From: Faecalicoccus sp.
GTDB lineage: Bacteria; Bacillota_I; Bacilli_A; Erysipelotrichales; Erysipelotrichaceae
Reading direction: 5' to 3'
DNA: 9,185 nt
Assembly: GCA_017941505.1 (NCBI GenBank)
Contig: JAGAWH010000218.1
Location: forward strand, 1 to 9,185
Below the pieces are notes generated by a model. The model was not told the DNA's origin, searched no databases, and saw only the letters and a program-made list of their open reading frames with translations. Numbering within the stretch: position 1 is the stretch's first letter; the number at the start of each line of letters is the position of its first letter. This document shows, one piece after another, positions 7,203-9,185 of the stretch. A program made the translations under genes and the position numbers.

Positions 7203-7931
7203 ATGTCACAATTAAAAGATTGGATCAATGAATCCAAAAACATCGTTTTCTTTGGCGGTGCCGGTGTTTCTACGGAAAGTAATATTCCTGATTTCAGAAG
7301 TGATAATGGTCTGTATAAGAAAAAATATCCGTATCCGGCTGAAGTTATGATTTCGCATTCCTTTTTTGTGCAGCATCCATCCCAATTTTATGAATTCTAT
7401 TTCAATCAGATGATTTATGAGGATGCCAAACCGAACAAAGCCCATCTTGCCCTGGCAAAATTGGAGGAAATGGGTAAATTAAAGGCTGTTGTGACACAGA
7501 ATATCGATGGTCTGCATCAATTGGCCGGATCTAAAAATGTATATGAGCTGCATGGCTCGGTTTTACGGAATACCTGTCATCACTGCGGTGCTAAATATAA
7601 TTTATCCCAAACCATTGCCGCACGAAATGAAGTCGGTGTTCCCATCTGTCCGAAATGCGGAAATATCATTAAACCGGATGTCGTATTGTATGAAGAAAGT
7701 TTGGATGAGCATGTACTGTATCAGGCAGTGACGGCCATTGAAAAAGCGGATATGTTGATTGTCGGCGGAACTTCGCTTGTGGTATATCCGGCAGCCGGAC
7801 TGATTAATTATTTCCGCGGTAAGCATCTGGTATTGATCAATCGGGATAAAACGGATATGGATTATAAGGCAGATCTTGTGATTCATGACTCCATCGGAAA
7901 AGTTTTATCAGAAGCTGTCGATCTGGATTAA
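7203..7931 (+). CDS. NAD-dependent protein deacylase, Sir2 family
   Basis: A 242-residue sirtuin, standard length for a bacterial single-domain enzyme. It removes acetyl or other acyl groups from lysines using NAD+, giving nicotinamide and O-acyl-ADP-ribose. The NAD-binding motif GAGVSTESNIPDFRS lies at 19-33, TQNIDGLHQLAG at 98-109, and the catalytic histidine is H117 in ELHGS. A zinc ribbon uses C125/C128 (CHHC) and C149/C152 (CPKC), then KPDVVLYEE, and a Rossmann GGTSLVVYPAAGL at 188-200. All catalytic and metal residues are intact. ATG 7203 has AGAGGTG seven bases upstream. It resembles the cobB/srtN/npdA group, but I cannot choose a symbol. It stands alone between two terminators. Acetyl-CoA synthetase is a common target in other bacteria; here no acs gene is near, so the target is unknown. 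Confidence 0.95.
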   Translation: MSQLKDWINESKNIVFFGGAGVSTESNIPDFRSDNGLYKKKYPYPAEVMISHSFFVQHPSQFYEFYFNQMIYEDAKPNKAHLALAKLEEMGKLKAVVTQNIDGLHQLAGSKNVYELHGSVLRNTCHHCGAKYNLSQTIAARNEVGVPICPKCGNIIKPDVVLYEESLDEHVLYQAVTAIEKADMLIVGGTSLVVYPAAGLINYFRGKHLVLINRDKTDMDYKADLVIHDSIGKVLSEAVDLD

Positions 7932-7959
7932 AGGAAACTTCATCGTTTCCTTTTTTTTT
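7930..7959 (+). terminator. Intrinsic terminator of the sirtuin gene, overlapping its stop codon
   Basis: A 9-bp stem pairs 7930-7938 (AAAGGAAAC) with 7945-7953 (GTTTCCTTT) around TTCATC, followed by nine T's to 7959. The left arm uses the last two bases of the TAA stop. Confidence 0.93.
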
Positions 7960-7965
7960 GATAAT

Positions 7966-7994
7966 TTGAAATATTTAGACAATTCCTATATAGT
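7966..7994 (+). promoter_or_regulatory. Predicted promoter of the acyltransferase gene
   Basis: TTGAAA (7966-7971), 17 bases, TATAGT (7989-7994). The boxes match 4 and 5 of 6 consensus bases at ideal spacing, directly after the preceding terminator. Confidence 0.6.
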
Positions 7995-8004
7995 ACTCAG
8001 TATT

Positions 8005-8010
8005 AGGAGG
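8005..8010 (+). promoter_or_regulatory. Ribosome binding site that supports a TTG start
   Basis: AGGAGG lies seven bases before TTG 8018. No in-frame ATG or GTG lies at a workable distance; the next in-frame ATG (residue 22) would cut into the first membrane helix. Confidence 0.88.
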
Positions 8011-8017
8011 AAAAGTT

Positions 8018-9085
8018 TTGAATTGGAATTTATTCAGTAAACATCGAGATTCTATTTACGGAATATCTATTCTTTCAATCATGGTGTATCACTTCTGTAA
8101 AAATGTCATAGAATTTGAGACCGGACTTGGAGCTGATATCGCAAATATTTATGCGACCTTTATCGGCAGTATCGGTGTTGAGATATTCTTATTTCTATCG
8201 GGTATGGGATTATTCTATTCGATGATGAAAAATGATGATATATTGGCGTTTTATAAAAGGCGGATGATTCGGGTTCTCATTCCGTATTTGATTGTTGCGA
8301 TACCGTATTTTTATTTCCGGGATATTATTCGATATGAAGACACCTGGATCACATATCTACAAAATATCACCTTTTTTAGTTTATTTACGGAGCATGAGAC
8401 GATTCTTTGGTACATCGGTTTGACCTTATTTACGTATTTGATTTATCCGTTTATTTTCCCGCTTGTCAAGGATGGGAAGGATATCGAAAAGAAGTTAGTC
8501 ATAGGGTTTCTGGTATTGTTGGGGATATACATCTTCTTACAGATCTTTTGGACAGAGCCATTTAACGACGCCAGAATTGCGATCTGCCGCTTGAGTATCT
8601 TTTATGCCGGATGTGTATATGCTCCGAAGATTTATTATAAGCAGGGCTTTAATACGTTTGATAAAGTTTTATTTTCTGTCGGATTACCGATTAAGTTGAT
8701 ATGCGGATATATGGAATTAAACGGTGTTGATTTTTCGGGAATACCGGAAAGAATGGTGGACTTTTTCTTTGGATTATTTATGACGGCCATCTTAACAATG
8801 ATACTCGAAAAAATGAAAGTGAATTCTAAGTTATTAAAATTGGCCGGCAATTACTCCTTAGAGTTATACATGTTACATATGGTAATTCGCTCGGTTATGA
8901 GAGAGCTGGATTATAAAATGTCCGATCCTTTGAATTATCTTGTCTGTGTCGTCATTTCGATTGGGTTATCCTATATACTAAGAAAAATAACCGATCATAT
9001 CGCCGCATTACTTGACAAAAAACCTGCTCAAACATTGAATTCTGTTGTCAATATTAAGGGAAAATGTCCCAAAATAGTTCGATGA
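8018..9085 (+). CDS. Acyltransferase-3 family membrane protein (OafA/YrhL-like)
   Basis: A 355-residue membrane protein of the acyltransferase-3 (PF01757-type) family, whose members O-acylate surface polysaccharides, peptidoglycan, lipids or small molecules using acyl-CoA. About ten hydrophobic helices fill the protein. Family marks are the histidine in the first helix (MVYHF, H25), GVEIFLFLSG (53-62), the basic RRMIRVLIPY (81-90) after helix 2, RLSIFYAGC (191-199) and a late GNYSLELYMLH (267-277). There is no fused SGNH domain, and the protein ends in a short polar tail. It starts with TTG, which may lower translation. Promoter and terminator flank it alone. With no glycosyltransferase or wall-synthesis gene beside it, the acceptor cannot be predicted. 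Codon choice looks more mixed than in clpB, which fits low expression more than it shows transfer. Confidence 0.9.
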   Translation: MNWNLFSKHRDSIYGISILSIMVYHFCKNVIEFETGLGADIANIYATFIGSIGVEIFLFLSGMGLFYSMMKNDDILAFYKRRMIRVLIPYLIVAIPYFYFRDIIRYEDTWITYLQNITFFSLFTEHETILWYIGLTLFTYLIYPFIFPLVKDGKDIEKKLVIGFLVLLGIYIFLQIFWTEPFNDARIAICRLSIFYAGCVYAPKIYYKQGFNTFDKVLFSVGLPIKLICGYMELNGVDFSGIPERMVDFFFGLFMTAILTMILEKMKVNSKLLKLAGNYSLELYMLHMVIRSVMRELDYKMSDPLNYLVCVVISIGLSYILRKITDHIAALLDKKPAQTLNSVVNIKGKCPKIVR

Positions 9086-9111
9086 TAAGCGGGAAAATCC
9101 CGCTTATTTTT
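9085..9111 (+). terminator. Intrinsic terminator of the acyltransferase gene
   Basis: A perfect 10-bp stem pairs 9085-9094 (ATAAGCGGGA) with 9098-9107 (TCCCGCTTAT) around AAA, with T's at 9107-9111. The stem begins on the last base of the TGA stop. It could also help stop leftward transcription from the right edge, though the T-run is weak in that direction. Confidence 0.92.
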
Positions 9112-9185
9112 ATGCATACTTGTGATACTGATGCGCATGTTCCTTGTGATTCTGAAACGATGACAATCTCCATGGATGCGACATC
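9110..9185 (-). CDS. Possible C-terminal end of a convergent gene, cut by the window edge
   Basis: On the minus strand a frame runs from the right edge to a TAA at 9112-9110 and would encode about 24 residues ending QYHKYA, rich in histidine. Its stop lies right at the shared hairpin at 9085-9107, as expected for the 3' end of a convergent gene. The piece is too short to recognise a family, and the plus strand is also open here. Treat it as tentative. Confidence 0.35.
   Translation of the reverse strand, partial: MSHPWRLSSFQNHKEHAHQYHKYA

Overview
The window reads as ordinary chromosome from a low-to-moderate GC Firmicute. Shine-Dalgarno sequences are strong (AGGAGG/GGAGG), promoters are sigma-A type, intrinsic terminators are compact, and leucine is often TTA. 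UGG encodes Trp and TGA is used as a stop, so the Mycoplasma code is excluded. The clpB gene sits under a CIRCE operator, as known for HrcA-controlled clpB in mollicute relatives. Together these suggest an Erysipelotrichia-like lineage, but that is inference and cannot be proved from this window.

Layout: bases 1-70 are an unexplained edge segment rich in small inverted repeats. From about 72 to 2585 the genes lie on the minus strand. In transcription order they are a TetR-family regulator (2585-2067), a small unrecognised cytoplasmic protein (1976-1578, own terminator) and a MATE-family efflux transporter (1446-109, own terminator). A divergent promoter region (about 2586-2699) separates the regulator from a plus-strand series: glycogen branching enzyme glgB (2700-4454), disaggregase clpB (4569-7124), a sirtuin deacylase (7203-7931) and an acyltransferase-3 membrane protein (8018-9085). 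Each of these four has its own terminator, so each is probably its own transcription unit. The right edge may hold the C-terminal end of a convergent minus-strand gene.

How the genes work together: TetR could control itself, glgB or the MATE pump. A 14-bp palindrome lies between the divergent promoters and the glgB start, overlapping the likely tetR -35. ClpB is a heat-shock chaperone with a perfect sigma-A promoter (TTGACA-N16-TATAAT), a near-consensus CIRCE over its -35, and a second, degenerate CIRCE-like element just upstream of and touching the ribosome binding site. The sirtuin and acyltransferase look like independent housekeeping or cell-surface genes. I see no mobile element, CRISPR array, tRNA or rRNA.

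No undescribed multi-gene system is evident. The best leads are regulatory: the tandem CIRCE arrangement, the palindrome between tetR and glgB, and the structured left-edge segment.
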